Below are positions 33,690 to 33,926 of a stretch of DNA of 33,926 bases, piece by piece. The first letter of the stretch is position 1. Each line of letters opens with the position of its first letter. The position numbers were made by a program, and so were the translations under genes. The stretch comes from Acidobacteriota bacterium (GTDB lineage Bacteria; Acidobacteriota; Terriglobia; Acidiferrales; UBA7541): the NCBI GenBank assembly GCA_003165465.1, contig PLUM01000012.1:1-33926 (forward strand). Direction: 5' to 3'. Below the pieces are notes generated by a model. It did no database searches and was not told the DNA's origin. It saw only the letters and a program-made list of their open reading frames with translations.

Positions 33690-33926
33690 CTAGACTCCCA
33701 GCACCTCTCGTATCTTCCGCAAAAGTGCATCGCGCGTGAAGGGTTTTTGAAGTAATTCCGACTCGGCGCTTAGCAGCGCCCGACCAACATCGGAGTGGCC
33801 TGTGTAACCCGACATGTAAAGCACCTTTAGTTCGGGGTGCAGAACAGCCGCTGGTTTGGCCAGTGCTGGGCCACCCATTCTTGGCATCACCACATCAGTG
33901 AGCAGGAGGTGGATTGGGCCTTTGTG
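33690..33926 (-). CDS. C-terminal receiver domain of a two-component protein (cut by window edge)
   Basis: The frame runs off the right edge. The visible 78 residues read LLLTDVVMPRMGGPAL, KVLYMSGYTGHSDV and LLQKPFTRDALLRKIREVL. D in LTDVVMP is the phosphorylation site, the S in MSGYTG and the K in QKPF are the usual conserved pair. This wording is typical of the receiver domain at the C-terminus of hybrid sensor histidine kinases. It ends 80 nt upstream of the response-regulator start, so the two may be one two-component unit. Confidence 0.8.
   Translation of the reverse strand, partial: HKGPIHLLLTDVVMPRMGGPALAKPAAVLHPELKVLYMSGYTGHSDVGRALLSAESELLQKPFTRDALLRKIREVLGV

Overview
The window looks like an Acidobacteriota chromosome segment, probably Solibacter/Bryobacter-like. 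The evidence is a TonB-dependent receptor-like protein of about 1,250 residues with an N-terminal carboxypeptidase-regulatory-like domain, many exported beta-propeller proteins, and several Tat-exported paralogs in tandem. No rRNA, tRNA or CRISPR array was seen. Taxonomy is inferred from gene content only.

Region 1 (1-18,900) is a dense set of exported proteins. On the minus strand there is an IorB-like molybdenum hydroxylase large subunit (13617-11335), then a fusion of carboxypeptidase-regulatory, cytochrome c and Vgb-like propeller domains (11149-9455). A metallo-beta-lactamase-fold hydrolase (9230-7779) and the receptor (7276-3521, with a clear intrinsic terminator) follow. Two coupled Kelch proteins and a Tat-exported amidohydrolase, frameshifted and cut by the left edge, complete the series. 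A second cytochrome-Vgb fusion runs on the plus strand (13926-15641), and two LVIVD-repeat propellers lie on the minus strand (18832-15963).

Region 2 (18,900-20,800) is scrap DNA. It holds a frameshifted RNase H-like gene, an IS630-type transposase fragment, and a CocE/X-Pro peptidase C-terminal fragment joined directly to it.

Region 3 (20,814-26,084) is a plus-strand operon of a third cytochrome-Vgb fusion (with an unusual CX3CH motif) and two intact Tat amidohydrolases. Next come a third, frameshifted amidohydrolase, a fragment of a fourth spliced into its 3' part, and what looks like a nuclease fragment.

Region 4 (26,100-31,000) is a decaying accessory island. A SoxB/5'-nucleotidase-like phosphoesterase is bracketed by two 159-bp direct repeats with terminator-like hairpins, and a third partial copy sits at its 5' end. 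A HicB-like gene, a 59-codon gene and a proline-rich ORF are each split by one in-frame stop. A small MITE-like element ends a dual-specificity phosphatase gene.

Region 5 (31,000-33,926) returns to ordinary genes: dienelactone hydrolase, a membrane-anchored HNH-like protein, a response regulator with a PilZ-like C-terminus, and the end of another receiver-domain protein.

My reading is that regions 1 and 3 are one functional theme. Outer-membrane uptake or binding, periplasmic haem-bearing propeller enzymes, a periplasmic molybdenum hydroxylase and Tat-exported decarboxylase/hydrolase-type amidohydrolases may together break down an unidentified aromatic or lactone-type compound. The substrate is not visible from sequence.
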